Below are positions 42,652-51,570 of a stretch of DNA of 64,000 nucleotides, piece by piece. The translations under genes and the position numbers were made by a program. The first letter of the stretch is position 1. Each line of letters starts with the position of its first letter. Source of the DNA: Polycyclovorans sp964425915 (GTDB lineage: Bacteria; Pseudomonadota; Gammaproteobacteria; Nevskiales; Nevskiaceae); the NCBI GenBank assembly GCA_964425915.1, contig CAYROO010000001.1:434001-498000 (forward strand), written 5' to 3'. Below the pieces are notes generated by a model. It was not told the origin of the DNA, ran no database searches, and was given only the letters and a program-made list of their open reading frames with translations.

Positions 42652-43269
42652 ATGGACGAACTCAACAAATCCGAGCAGATTTTGCGGCTGGCCCAGTCGC
42701 TCGGGGTGTTGCGTCCCAAGGATCTCGTGCCCTACGGCATTCAGGCCGAGTATTTACGCCGGCTGTGTGACAAGGGGCTGATCAAGAAGGTGGGCCGGGG
42801 TTCCTACGTGCCCGCCCAAGTGCGCATGAATGCGCGGCTGGCGCTGGCTGTGGTCGGCCGCGCGGTGCCCAATGGGGTCATCTGCCTGCAATCGGCACTG
42901 GCGTTCCATGGCATCGGCGATGCCGATCCGGACGTGGTGTATGTGGCCATCGAGCGTCGTGCCGCCCGCCCGCGTCTGGACCATCCGGAGATCCGCGTGG
43001 CCCGCCTGGGCGGCGCCGCCTTCGAAGAGGGGGTGGAGCACCACGTCGTGGAGCATGTTGACCTGGCGGTGTTCAGCCTGGAAAAAACACTGGCCGATCT
43101 CTTCAAGTTCCGCAACAAGATCGGGCCGCACATTGCCGTGGATGCGCTGCGCGCGGCGATTAATCAACGTCGGGTGCAGCTGGATACGCTGTGGTACTAC
43201 GCGGCGCTGTGCCGGGTGGAACGCGTGATGCGCCCCTACGTGGATGCCCTGACGCTGGCCCTGCACTGA
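42652..43269 (+). CDS. AbiEi-like antitoxin / transcriptional regulator without adjacent toxin
   Basis: 205 residues. An N-terminal winged helix (SEQILRLAQSLGVLRPKDLV, PYGIQAEYLRRLCDKGLIKK) is followed by VGRGSYVPAQ and an AbiEi C-terminal domain (PNGVICLQSALAFHGIGDAD; VFSLEKTLADLFKFRNKIG). AbiEi normally precedes AbiEii, a nucleotidyltransferase toxin; here the next gene is pldA, 10 bp on. It may be an orphan regulator, or may neutralise a toxin elsewhere. No clear ribosome site precedes the ATG. Confidence 0.85.
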   Translation: MDELNKSEQILRLAQSLGVLRPKDLVPYGIQAEYLRRLCDKGLIKKVGRGSYVPAQVRMNARLALAVVGRAVPNGVICLQSALAFHGIGDADPDVVYVAIERRAARPRLDHPEIRVARLGGAAFEEGVEHHVVEHVDLAVFSLEKTLADLFKFRNKIGPHIAVDALRAAINQRRVQLDTLWYYAALCRVERVMRPYVDALTLALH

Positions 43270-43279
43270 GCGAAATCCG

Positions 43280-44242
43280 ATGGATCGAATCCGTACCGCC
43301 ACCCTCGTGCTGCTCCTCGCCACCGGCATCGCCCGGGCAGAGGACGCGCCCGCCCCGTCGCCGCAGCCCCCCGGGGCTCAGTCGCTACTGGCAGATCCGC
43401 CCGCCGCCAACCCGGCCCCGCAGGCGGTACACCCTGATGCCGGCATGGACATGGGCGCCCGCGAGGCAGGCGAGACGGTCAATGACCAAGGGCTGTTCAG
43501 CTTCCGCCGCCAGTCCACTGACAGCTATTCGATCATCTCGGTGGCGCGGGGCCTGTCCACCCACAAGCCGATGTATCTGCTGCCGGTGGCCTACAGTCCG
43601 AACGTGCGCGGGCTGGACACCGAGGTGGTGTTCCAGATCAGCGCCAAGCAGAAGTTGTTCGCCTCGCCGTGGTACTTCGGCTACACCCAGAAGTCGTTCT
43701 GGCAGGTCTATGACGAGGACCGCTCGCGGCCGTTTCGCGAGACCAACTACAACCCCGAGCTGTTCTACCGGTGGACACCGGACCCGGACAAATGGCGTCA
43801 CTGGGGCGCGGATTTCGGTATCGAGCACGAGTCCAATGGCCAGGACGTGCCCATGTCGCGCAGCTGGAACCGCCTCTACATTGCGCCGTTCCAGGCCAAG
43901 GGCCAGACCCTGCGTTACCTCAAGTTCTGGTACCGAATTCCGGAAGACCGCAAGAAAACACCGGACGATCCCAAAGGCGACGACAACCCGCTGATTCACC
44001 GATTCATGGGCTACGGCGAAGCCCACGTCCAGCGCCAGCTCGAGAACGGCGGCTTGGCGCACCTGATGGTGCGAGGCAACCCGTCCACCGGTAAGGGCGC
44101 GGTGATGATCGACTACACCTGGCCGTCACATGACGGCTATGTGTTTTATATGCTGCACCTGTTCCACGGCTACGGCGAAAGCCTGATTGACTACGATCGC
44201 TCGATCACCCGGATCGGCCTGGGCTTTGCGTTGGCGAGATAA
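43280..44242 (+). CDS. pldA: Outer-membrane phospholipase A1
   Basis: 320-residue outer-membrane lipase (OMPLA), active as a calcium-bound dimer on phospholipids in the outer leaflet. Signal peptide MDRIRTATLVLLLATGIARA, then a Pro/Ala-rich stretch. The catalytic set is His183 and Ser185 in IEHESNGQDVPMSRSWNRLY and Asn197 in the same motif, with spacing identical to E. coli H142/S144/N156. The chain ends RIGLGFALAR, lacking a terminal Phe. Position after the AbiEi-like regulator suggests co-transcription. Confidence 0.96.
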   Translation: MDRIRTATLVLLLATGIARAEDAPAPSPQPPGAQSLLADPPAANPAPQAVHPDAGMDMGAREAGETVNDQGLFSFRRQSTDSYSIISVARGLSTHKPMYLLPVAYSPNVRGLDTEVVFQISAKQKLFASPWYFGYTQKSFWQVYDEDRSRPFRETNYNPELFYRWTPDPDKWRHWGADFGIEHESNGQDVPMSRSWNRLYIAPFQAKGQTLRYLKFWYRIPEDRKKTPDDPKGDDNPLIHRFMGYGEAHVQRQLENGGLAHLMVRGNPSTGKGAVMIDYTWPSHDGYVFYMLHLFHGYGESLIDYDRSITRIGLGFALAR

Positions 44243-44260
44243 AGCGGCGGCCTAGCCGCT
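44243..44260 (-). terminator. Weak hairpin between convergent pldA and pmbA
   Basis: Six-bp stem AGCGGC/GCCGCT immediately at the pmbA stop, followed on the minus strand by TTTATC. The stem is short and the T run poor, so it is only a candidate. Confidence 0.3.
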
Positions 44261-45582
44261 CAAGCCGCCAGCGTCAGGCCGTCGATCACCACGGAGCCGG
44301 TACGGATGCTGGCATAGGGACGGAGGTCGTCGCCCAGTCCGACGATCTGGCGGAACATCTCCCGCAGGTTGCCGGCAATGGTGAGTTCGTCCACCGGGTA
44401 GGCGATCTCGCCGTTTTCCACCCAGAAGCCCGCCGCACCGCGCGAGTAGTCGCCGGTGACGCCATTGACGCCATGGCCGAGTAATTCGCTGACCACCAGA
44501 CCGGTCCCCATCTCACGCATCAGCTGGGCGGGTGTCTGTCGCGCACCCTCCACCAGGAGATTGAACACACCACCGGCATTGCCGGTGCTCTGCAGGCCCA
44601 TGCGCCGTGCCGAGTAGCTCCCCAGCAACCAACCCTTGAGCACGCCGCGCTCGACCAAGCTGCGGTCTTCGGTGGCGACGCCTTCGCTGTCGAAGGCGCT
44701 GCTGGCGGCGGCGCCGGGTAGCAGCGGCCGCTGCAACAGGTCGATCCCTTCGGGGAATACGGGTTGTTCCAGGGCGTCCAGCAGGAAGCTGGCCCGGCGA
44801 TAGAGCGCGCCGCCGGAGATGGCGCCGATGAAGGCCCCGAACAGGCTGCGCGCGAGCTCTGGCGGAAACAGCACCGGCGCGGTACGGGTGGTGAGCTTGC
44901 GCGCGCCCAGTCGGCGCACGGCGCGCTGGCCGGCCTCACGGCCGACCGATTCGGCGGATTCGAGCTGGTCGGCGCGGCGGTGGTGGGTGTACCAGTAGTC
45001 ACGCTGCATGTCGTCACCGTCGACCGCCACCACCGCGCAGTTGAGTCCATGTGAGGTGCTCTGGCGATGGCCGATGAATCCGTGGCTGTTGGCGTAGAGG
45101 CTGAGGGTGCGATGGGTGGACAAGGCTGCGCCCTCGCTCTGACGGATGCGTGGGTCCACCGCCAGCGCCGCGGCCTCGGTGGCCAGTGCCTGCTCGATGG
45201 CCTGCGGCGGCTGCAGGTCCCAGGGGTGATCAAGATCGAGATCCGGAAACACGCTGGCGAGCCGGTGCGGGTCGGCCAGGCCATTGCAGGGGTCCTCGCC
45301 GGTCACCCGGGCGATGTCGAGCGCGGCCGATACGGCGGACTGCAACCCGGCATCGGACAGGTCGCCGGTACTCGCCGCGCCCTTGCGATGCCCGACATAG
45401 ACCGTCACACCCATCTCGCGGTCGTGCTGAAACTCCAGGCTTTCCACCGCCTGTTGCCGCACCGACACCGAGTACCCACGCGACGTGGCCACCTGGGCTT
45501 CGGCGCCGGTGGCGCCGCCATCGCGGGCGTAATCGAGAACGAGCTGGGCGGCGCGCGCAAGCGCTTCGGGCGTCAGGGCCAT
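44260..45582 (-). CDS. pmbA: Metalloprotease PmbA/TldE
   Basis: 440-residue cytosolic subunit of the TldD/TldE protease, which matures peptide antibiotics and degrades CcdA in E. coli. TldE itself lacks the zinc motif found in TldD, and none is seen here. Conserved stretches include REMGVTVYVGHRKGAAST, PSAFDSEGVAT-like AASSAFDSEGVATEDRSLVE, and the C-terminal GVNGVTGDYSRGAAGFWVEN. GAAGGA precedes the ATG. tldD is not in the window. Confidence 0.96.
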   Translation of the reverse strand: MALTPEALARAAQLVLDYARDGGATGAEAQVATSRGYSVSVRQQAVESLEFQHDREMGVTVYVGHRKGAASTGDLSDAGLQSAVSAALDIARVTGEDPCNGLADPHRLASVFPDLDLDHPWDLQPPQAIEQALATEAAALAVDPRIRQSEGAALSTHRTLSLYANSHGFIGHRQSTSHGLNCAVVAVDGDDMQRDYWYTHHRRADQLESAESVGREAGQRAVRRLGARKLTTRTAPVLFPPELARSLFGAFIGAISGGALYRRASFLLDALEQPVFPEGIDLLQRPLLPGAAASSAFDSEGVATEDRSLVERGVLKGWLLGSYSARRMGLQSTGNAGGVFNLLVEGARQTPAQLMREMGTGLVVSELLGHGVNGVTGDYSRGAAGFWVENGEIAYPVDELTIAGNLREMFRQIVGLGDDLRPYASIRTGSVVIDGLTLAA

Positions 45583-45625
45583 AAGTCCTTCGGGGGCAAA
45601 ACGGGCTTGCAGGGTAGCACCGCTG

Positions 45626-46969
45626 TCAGGCCGACTTCAGGCGTCCCAGCAGGCGCGTGTGGAGGTCACCGAAGTCGCCGTTGGACATCACCAGCACCCG
45701 GTCGCCAGCGCGCACGTCGGCCGCCAGGGCTTCGATCAGCTCGTCGACCGAGGCACCGAGGGTGAGCGGCGGCTTGAGTTCGGCGAGGGTGGCGCGGGCA
45801 TCCCATTCGAGATCCGGCCGCGCCAGGATGTAGCAGTGATCCGCGGCGGCCAGGGACGGCGCCAGTTGCTGAGCATGGCTGCCGATCCGCATGCTGTTGG
45901 ACCGTGGCTCCAGCACCGCCAGCACGCGACCGCCGCCGTGCTCACGCAGCGCCTCGATGGTGAGCGCAATGGCGGTGGGGTGATGGGCGAAGTCGTCGTA
46001 GACCCTGACGCCCGCGACCTCGCCGCGCAGCTCCAGTCGGCGACGAACGCTACGGAACCCCGCAAGTCCTTCAGCCAGTACCGGCATGGGGATGCCCAGG
46101 GATTCCGCCGCCGCCACCGCTGCCAGGGTGTTGGCGCGGTTGTGGGCGCCCGGTAGGGGCGTTTCCCAGCGAGCTGTCTCGCGACCCTGCTGCCGCAAGA
46201 TCAATCCACCGGGCCGTCCCTCAGCCTGCCAACCGCGGTCGTCATTGAACCAGGTGACCGGCGACCAACAGCCCTGCGCCAGCACGCGTGCCAGCGCCGG
46301 CTCAGCGCCATTGACGATCAGTCGCCCCCGCCCCGGTACGGTGCGCACCAAGTGATGAAACTGCCGTTCGATGGCGGCGAGGTCGGGAAAGATGTCGGCG
46401 TGGTCGTATTCCAGGTTGTTGAGGATGCAGGTGCGCGGGCGGTAGTGGACGAATTTGCTGCGCTTATCGAAGAAGGCCGTGTCGTACTCGTCGGCCTCGA
46501 TCACGAAGCAGTCTCCCGCGCCCAGCCGCGCGGACAGGCCGAAATTGAGCGGCACGCCGCCGACCAGAAAGCCCGGCTGCAGGCCGGCGTGTTCCAGCAG
46601 CCAGGCCAGCAGGGCGGTGGTGGTGGTCTTGCCATGGGTGCCGGCCACCGCCAGAACGTGGCGCCCGCGCAGCACGTTCTCAGCCAGCCACTGCGGCCCG
46701 CTGACATAGGGCAGGCCCTGATCCAGTACTGCCTCCATGGCGGGATTGCCACGGCTGACGACGTTGCCCACCACCACGATGTCCGGTGCCGGCTGCAGGT
46801 GCGCCGGGTCGTAGCCGGACATCACGGTGATGCCCAAGGCCTCCAACTGGGTCGACATCGGCGGCCAGGCGTTGGCATCGGAGCCGGTCACGGTATGCCC
46901 CGCCTCGCGGGCAATGGCCGCGATGCCGGCCATGAAGGTGCCGCAGATCCCCAGAATATGGAGGTGCAT
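45626..46969 (-). CDS. mpl: UDP-N-acetylmuramate:L-alanyl-gamma-D-glutamyl-meso-diaminopimelate ligase
   Basis: 447-residue Mur-ligase paralogue that reattaches recycled cell-wall tripeptide to UDP-MurNAc. The start at 46969 gives MHLHILGICGTFMAGIAAIA, the typical N-terminal Rossmann motif; open frame upstream belongs to the preceding gene. The ATP-binding loop is VAGTHGKTTTTALLAWLLEH, followed by EADEYDTAFFDKRSKFVHYR, both diagnostic of Mpl. It starts one base after the stop of the Yip1-like gene, so they form a pair. Confidence 0.97.
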   Translation of the reverse strand: MHLHILGICGTFMAGIAAIAREAGHTVTGSDANAWPPMSTQLEALGITVMSGYDPAHLQPAPDIVVVGNVVSRGNPAMEAVLDQGLPYVSGPQWLAENVLRGRHVLAVAGTHGKTTTTALLAWLLEHAGLQPGFLVGGVPLNFGLSARLGAGDCFVIEADEYDTAFFDKRSKFVHYRPRTCILNNLEYDHADIFPDLAAIERQFHHLVRTVPGRGRLIVNGAEPALARVLAQGCWSPVTWFNDDRGWQAEGRPGGLILRQQGRETARWETPLPGAHNRANTLAAVAAAESLGIPMPVLAEGLAGFRSVRRRLELRGEVAGVRVYDDFAHHPTAIALTIEALREHGGGRVLAVLEPRSNSMRIGSHAQQLAPSLAAADHCYILARPDLEWDARATLAELKPPLTLGASVDELIEALAADVRAGDRVLVMSNGDFGDLHTRLLGRLKSA

Positions 46970-46970
46970 G

Positions 46971-47549
46971 TCAGGGGCTGCCGACCACCAGGGCGCCGAG
47001 CAGGCTGCCGAACAACAAGACGCTGGCAAGCATCACCGCGGCGGCGGCAAAGGCCCATACCAGACCCATCGCCATGCCGCTGTTGGTGGCGTGGCGAAAC
47101 ACATGGGCGGTGACCAGAAAGTTCCAGATATTCAGCAGGTTCATCACCAGCACTGCGCCACCGGGAAGATCCGGCGGGGTTCCGGCCGCCATCGCCTCGG
47201 GGTCGGAAGCCAGTTCCACCAACTGCGGCGCCACCTGAGAGAACGGGATCGCCATCAGGGCGGTCAGCAAGGCACTGGTGCACAGCAGGGTCTGGAAGGT
47301 CTGGATGAACCGGGCCTCCATGTTGCGCACGCGCAGAATCACCCGCGTCGCCAGCGCCACCCCCACCACGGTGGCGGTGGCCATGATCAGCGCCAGCGCC
47401 GGCGACAGGGCCAGGGCATAAACGAAGAACACCGGCGTGGCGCCGATAACGCAGATGGTTCGCGTCCACTGGGGCAGGAAGGGGAAGTCCTGCGGACCGG
47501 CGCGGAACAGCACGATCTTCAGCGTGGCGGAGAATGCCTGGGCAATCAT
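46971..47549 (-). CDS. Yip1-family membrane protein
   Basis: 192 residues with about five transmembrane helices (for example TRTICVIGATPVFFVYALAL and LIMATATVVGVALATRVILR). It resembles YIP1/DUF1282 inner-membrane proteins found beside gammaproteobacterial mpl and rnd genes. No catalytic motif. It is divergent from rnd (62 bp gap) and immediately upstream of mpl. Function unknown. Confidence 0.8.
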   Translation of the reverse strand: MIAQAFSATLKIVLFRAGPQDFPFLPQWTRTICVIGATPVFFVYALALSPALALIMATATVVGVALATRVILRVRNMEARFIQTFQTLLCTSALLTALMAIPFSQVAPQLVELASDPEAMAAGTPPDLPGGAVLVMNLLNIWNFLVTAHVFRHATNSGMAMGLVWAFAAAAVMLASVLLFGSLLGALVVGSP

Positions 47550-47611
47550 CTTGGGGGCGATTGGGTATGGTCAGGCTATTCTACCCGCCCTACTCGCCTC
47601 CCCCCGGATTG

Positions 47612-48706
47612 ATGATTCCCGCCTGGATCGACACCCCCGCCCAGCTCGCTGACGCCTGTGAGCAGTGGCGCGCTTGCCCCTGGATCACGGTGGACACGGA
47701 GTTTGTACGCGTCGACACCTACCGTGCCCGGCTGTGCCTGGTGCAGGTAGGCGATGGCACGCACAACGCCTGCATCGACACCTTGGCGCTGGACGACCTC
47801 GGCCCGCTGTGGGCGCTGCTGGCCAATCCCGGCGTACTGAAAGTGCTGCATGCCAGCAGCCAGGATTTTGAGATCGTGGTGGAACACACCGGCGCCACGC
47901 CGAGCCCGGTGTTTGACACCCAGATCGCGGCAACGCTGCTGGGCATGGGCGACCAGCTCGGCTATGCAGGGCTGGTGGAACGTTGCCTGGGGATCACCAT
48001 CGACAAGCGTCTGGCCCGCACCGACTGGTCGAAGCGACCACTGAATGCCGCCGAGATTGCCTACGCCGCCGATGATGTCCGGCATCTCGCCACCCTGTAT
48101 CCGGCGCTGCAGCAGCAGGTTGCCGATGCCGGACGTCTGGGCTGGCTGGCCGAGGATTGCGAACGGCTGACCGATATTCGCCGCTACGCCGTTCAGCCTG
48201 AGCACGCCTGGCGCCGGCTCAAGGGCCTGGGCCGGCTCGACGCCGCCAGCCAGAGTCGCGCGGTGGCACTGGCGGCCTGGCGTGAGCGGCAGGCGCAGGA
48301 ACGCAACCGTCCCCGCAAATGGATTCTTGACGATACCGCGGTGTACCCAGTAGCCGAGCGTCATCCGACCGACCTCGACGCGCTCGCCAAGCTGGGCTGC
48401 CTTCCGCCAAAAACCCTGGAGCGCCACGGCAAGGCCCTGCTGAAGGTGCTGGCCGAGGCGCCGCCGCCGCAGGTGTGGATGGCCGAGGAGCTGGCCGGCG
48501 ACGATAAGGCCCGCTTCCGCGCGCTGCAGGCCGAGGTGCGCAGCTGTGCCGACCGCCTGAATCTGCCCCCCGGGTTTCTCGCGCCGCGCGCCGAGCTGGA
48601 GACGCTGGTCCGGTTCGGCCCGGCGTCAGAACTCACCGTGCTACAAGGATGGCGCCGCGACGTGCTGGGCAATGCCCTGCTGGCGCTGCTGCCGTCACAG
48701 CCCTGA
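47612..48706 (+). CDS. rnd: Ribonuclease D
   Basis: 364-residue 3'-5' exoribonuclease for tRNA 3'-end trimming. The start at 47612 gives MIPAWIDTPAQLADACEQWR. The DEDD catalytic residues appear in TVDTEFVRVDTY (Exo I), LHASSQDFEIV (Exo II) and IAYAADDVRHLATLY (Exo III). One or two HRDC domains follow (RLKGLGRLDAASQSRAVALA; LKVLAEAPPPQVW). Length and order are normal for the family. Confidence 0.96.
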   Translation: MIPAWIDTPAQLADACEQWRACPWITVDTEFVRVDTYRARLCLVQVGDGTHNACIDTLALDDLGPLWALLANPGVLKVLHASSQDFEIVVEHTGATPSPVFDTQIAATLLGMGDQLGYAGLVERCLGITIDKRLARTDWSKRPLNAAEIAYAADDVRHLATLYPALQQQVADAGRLGWLAEDCERLTDIRRYAVQPEHAWRRLKGLGRLDAASQSRAVALAAWRERQAQERNRPRKWILDDTAVYPVAERHPTDLDALAKLGCLPPKTLERHGKALLKVLAEAPPPQVWMAEELAGDDKARFRALQAEVRSCADRLNLPPGFLAPRAELETLVRFGPASELTVLQGWRRDVLGNALLALLPSQP

Positions 48707-48736
48707 CATCTCATTGTTGACGACATGGAGCCTCGA

Positions 48737-49705
48737 ATGTCCGCCACTGCCCTGCCCCCTTCCCAGGACCTCGGCCACGGCATCACCTGTATTGACACCC
48801 TGCAGGGCCGCCCGGGCATGGCCTGCTGCTACCTGCTGGAACGTGAAGGCGAATTCGCCTTCATTGAGGCCGGCACCAGCCCCGGTGTACCAGGCCTGCT
48901 GGCACTGTTGAAGGATCGCGGCGTTCCGTTCAGCCAGGTGCGCTATGTGATTCCCACCCACGTCCATCTGGATCACGCCGGCGGCGTTGGGCTGCTGATG
49001 GCGGCCTTGCCTGAAGCGCAGTTGGTGGTCCATCCGCGTGGCGCCCGCCACCTGATTGATCCGTCCAAGCTGATTGCAGGTGCCACGGCGGTCTACGGCG
49101 AGGCCGTGATGAAGGCGCAGTACGGCGACATCCTCGGCGTGCCAGCGGCGCGGGTGGTTGAAGCAGCCGATGGCCACGAAATCCGACTCGGCGACAGTGT
49201 GCTGCGCTTTTTTGACAGCCCCGGCCACGCGCGCCACCACTTCTGCATCTTCGACCCGGTGAGCCAGGGCTTTTTCACCGGCGACACCTTCGGCCTGTCC
49301 TACCGGGAGTTCGACAGCGCCAAAGGTGCGTTTCTGATACCGACCACGACGCCGGTACAGTTCGAACCCGAGGCTTGGCAGCACACGCTGGACCGACTGC
49401 TGGCGGCCGAACCCCGGCGCATGTATCTGACCCACTACAGCGCCGTGGCTCCGGTTGCAGCGCTGGCCGAGACGCTGCGCGCCGGTATCCGCCAGTATGT
49501 CGCCATCGCCCGCGAGCTGGCCGACGCCGATAACCGGCACAGCCGCCTGCGCGACGCGCTGACCCAGTACACCCTGGACCAGCTGAAGGCCCACGGCAGC
49601 CCCGTGGACGAGGCCACCAGCCGCCAGCTGCTGGCGCTGGACATGGAGCTCAACGCCCAGGGGCTAGGCGTTTGGCTGGACGCTCAGCGGGCCAACGCGA
49701 CCTGA
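48737..49705 (+). CDS. MBL-fold metallo-hydrolase
   Basis: 322 residues. The start at 48737 is favoured over 48725 because GGAG lies six bases upstream. The metal motif is IPTHVHLDHAGGVGLLMAAL (HxHxDH), with a later His in FDSPGHARHHFCIFDPVSQG, Asp in FFTGDTFGLSY and His in MYLTHYSAV. A helical C-terminal domain of about 90 residues follows. Proteins like this are glyoxalase II or lactonase relatives; the substrate is not predictable. It lies between rnd and pilB. Confidence 0.9.
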   Translation: MSATALPPSQDLGHGITCIDTLQGRPGMACCYLLEREGEFAFIEAGTSPGVPGLLALLKDRGVPFSQVRYVIPTHVHLDHAGGVGLLMAALPEAQLVVHPRGARHLIDPSKLIAGATAVYGEAVMKAQYGDILGVPAARVVEAADGHEIRLGDSVLRFFDSPGHARHHFCIFDPVSQGFFTGDTFGLSYREFDSAKGAFLIPTTTPVQFEPEAWQHTLDRLLAAEPRRMYLTHYSAVAPVAALAETLRAGIRQYVAIARELADADNRHSRLRDALTQYTLDQLKAHGSPVDEATSRQLLALDMELNAQGLGVWLDAQRANAT

Positions 49706-49778
49706 TATCGGGCTTGCTTGACGACACTGTCCGCGACGACTGACTATCGGTCACTCGTTCAAGAATCAGGGGTGCGGT

Positions 49779-51515
49779 TTGGCCATCAGCTCACAGACGC
49801 CTGCGACTGGCTTCCTCGGCGGGCTGGCGCGTCGCCTCGTTACCGATCAGCTGTTATCCGATGCGCAGGCCCGCGACCTTCAGCAGAAGGCGCTGAAGGA
49901 GCAGCGCCCGTTCGTCTCGGTGGTGGTCGAGAGCAAACTGGCCAGTGCCGCCGTGGTGGCCGAGTCCGCGAGCAACGAGTTCGGCATGCCGCTGATGGAC
50001 CTGTCGGCGCTGGACCTTGATCGGAACCTGATCCAGCAGCTCAGCGAGAAGGTGCTGCGCAAGGCGCATGCCCTGCCGGTGTACGCGCGCGGCAAGAAGA
50101 TGTTCATCGCGGTATCCGACCCGATGAACGTCCAGGCGCTGGACGACATCAAGTTTGCCACCGGCCACGCCACCGAAGCGGTGCTGGTGGAAGAGGACAA
50201 GCTGGCGCGCGCGCTGGAACAGGCGCTGACGGTGCTGCAGCAGGCCGATATGTCGGTGGCCGACGCCGATCTCGAAAATCTCGAAGTGGGCGACGATGAC
50301 GATGCAGTGGCATCAGGCAACGACGTGTCCCGCGACGGGGCCGACGACGCACCGATCGTGCGCTTCGTCAACAAGGTGATGGTGGATGCCATCAACCAGG
50401 GGGCTTCGGACATTCACTTCGAGCCCTACGAAAAGTTCTATCGCATCCGCTACCGCAAGGATGGCGAGCTCAAGACCATCGCCCAGCCACCCGTCAGCCA
50501 GGGTCACCGACTGGCGGCCCGCATCAAGGTGATGAGTCGCATGGACCTGGCGGAGCGCCGGGTGCCCCAGGACGGCCGCATCAAACTGAACCTGTCAAAG
50601 ACCAAGGCGATCGACTTCCGTGTGTCGACCTGCCCGACGCTGTTTGGCGAAAAGATCTGCGCCCGTATTCTCGACCCTTCGTCGGCGCAGCTGGGCATCG
50701 ATGCCCTCGGTTACGAGTCCGAGCAAAAGGAGGCCTACCTGCGCGCGCTGCAACAGCCGCAGGGGATGATCCTGGTCACCGGGCCCACCGGCTCGGGGAA
50801 GACGGTGTCGCTCTACACCGGTCTCAATATTCTCAACACCGACGACATCAACATCTCGACCGCTGAAGACCCGGCGGAAATCAACCTGCCGGGCGTCAAT
50901 CAGGTCAACGTCAATCCGAAACAGGGACTGACCTTCGCGGCGGCCCTGAAGGCCTTTCTGCGACAGGATCCGGACGTCATCATGGTCGGCGAAATCCGTG
51001 ATCTGGAAACGGCCGAGATTGCCATCAAGGCGGCCCAGACCGGTCACTTGGTGTTGTCGACGCTGCACACCAACGATGCGCCGCAGACCATCGTGCGCCT
51101 GATGAACATGGGGGTACCGGCCTACAACCTGGCGTCCACGCTCTCCTTGATCATCGCCCAGCGCCTGGCCCGCCGCCTGTGCAAGCACTGCAAGCGGCCG
51201 GCCAACATTCCGCGACCGGAACTGTTGAAGCAGGGCTTCAGCGATGCCGATATCGATGCCCCCGATTTCACGCCACATGAGGCGGTCGGCTGTGACCAGT
51301 GCGACCACGGCTACAAGGGACGTACCGGCATCTATCAGGTGATGCCGTTCAGCGATGAGATGGGGCGGATCATCATGGAGGGTGGCAACGCCCGCGACAT
51401 CGCTGAGCAGGCCCGCGCTGAAGGCATCAAGGATCTGCGCCGCTCCGCCCTGCAGAAGGTGAAGGAGGGCATGATCGATCTGGTACAGGCCAATGCCTGC
51501 ACCGTCGGGGACTGA
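49779..51515 (+). CDS. pilB: Type IV pilus assembly ATPase PilB
   Basis: 578-residue cytosolic hexameric motor that drives pilus extension. It starts with TTG (AISSQTPATGFLGGLARRLV) after a GGGGTG ribosome-like site. The N-terminal MshEN domain (about 30-150) is followed by the GspE/PilB ATPase: Walker A at residues about 335-342 (GPTGSGKT), DPDVIMVGEIRDLETAEIA for the Walker B/Asp box, and TGHLVLSTLHTNDAPQTI for the His box. A four-Cys zinc site appears as CKHCK and CDQCDHGYKG. pilC and pilD follow; no pilin gene is in the window. Confidence 0.97.
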   Translation: MAISSQTPATGFLGGLARRLVTDQLLSDAQARDLQQKALKEQRPFVSVVVESKLASAAVVAESASNEFGMPLMDLSALDLDRNLIQQLSEKVLRKAHALPVYARGKKMFIAVSDPMNVQALDDIKFATGHATEAVLVEEDKLARALEQALTVLQQADMSVADADLENLEVGDDDDAVASGNDVSRDGADDAPIVRFVNKVMVDAINQGASDIHFEPYEKFYRIRYRKDGELKTIAQPPVSQGHRLAARIKVMSRMDLAERRVPQDGRIKLNLSKTKAIDFRVSTCPTLFGEKICARILDPSSAQLGIDALGYESEQKEAYLRALQQPQGMILVTGPTGSGKTVSLYTGLNILNTDDINISTAEDPAEINLPGVNQVNVNPKQGLTFAAALKAFLRQDPDVIMVGEIRDLETAEIAIKAAQTGHLVLSTLHTNDAPQTIVRLMNMGVPAYNLASTLSLIIAQRLARRLCKHCKRPANIPRPELLKQGFSDADIDAPDFTPHEAVGCDQCDHGYKGRTGIYQVMPFSDEMGRIIMEGGNARDIAEQARAEGIKDLRRSALQKVKEGMIDLVQANACTVGD

Positions 51516-51570
51516 CGGCACCCGCAAGGCGCTCTACACTCTGATCCACTGATTATCTGGACGCACAACC

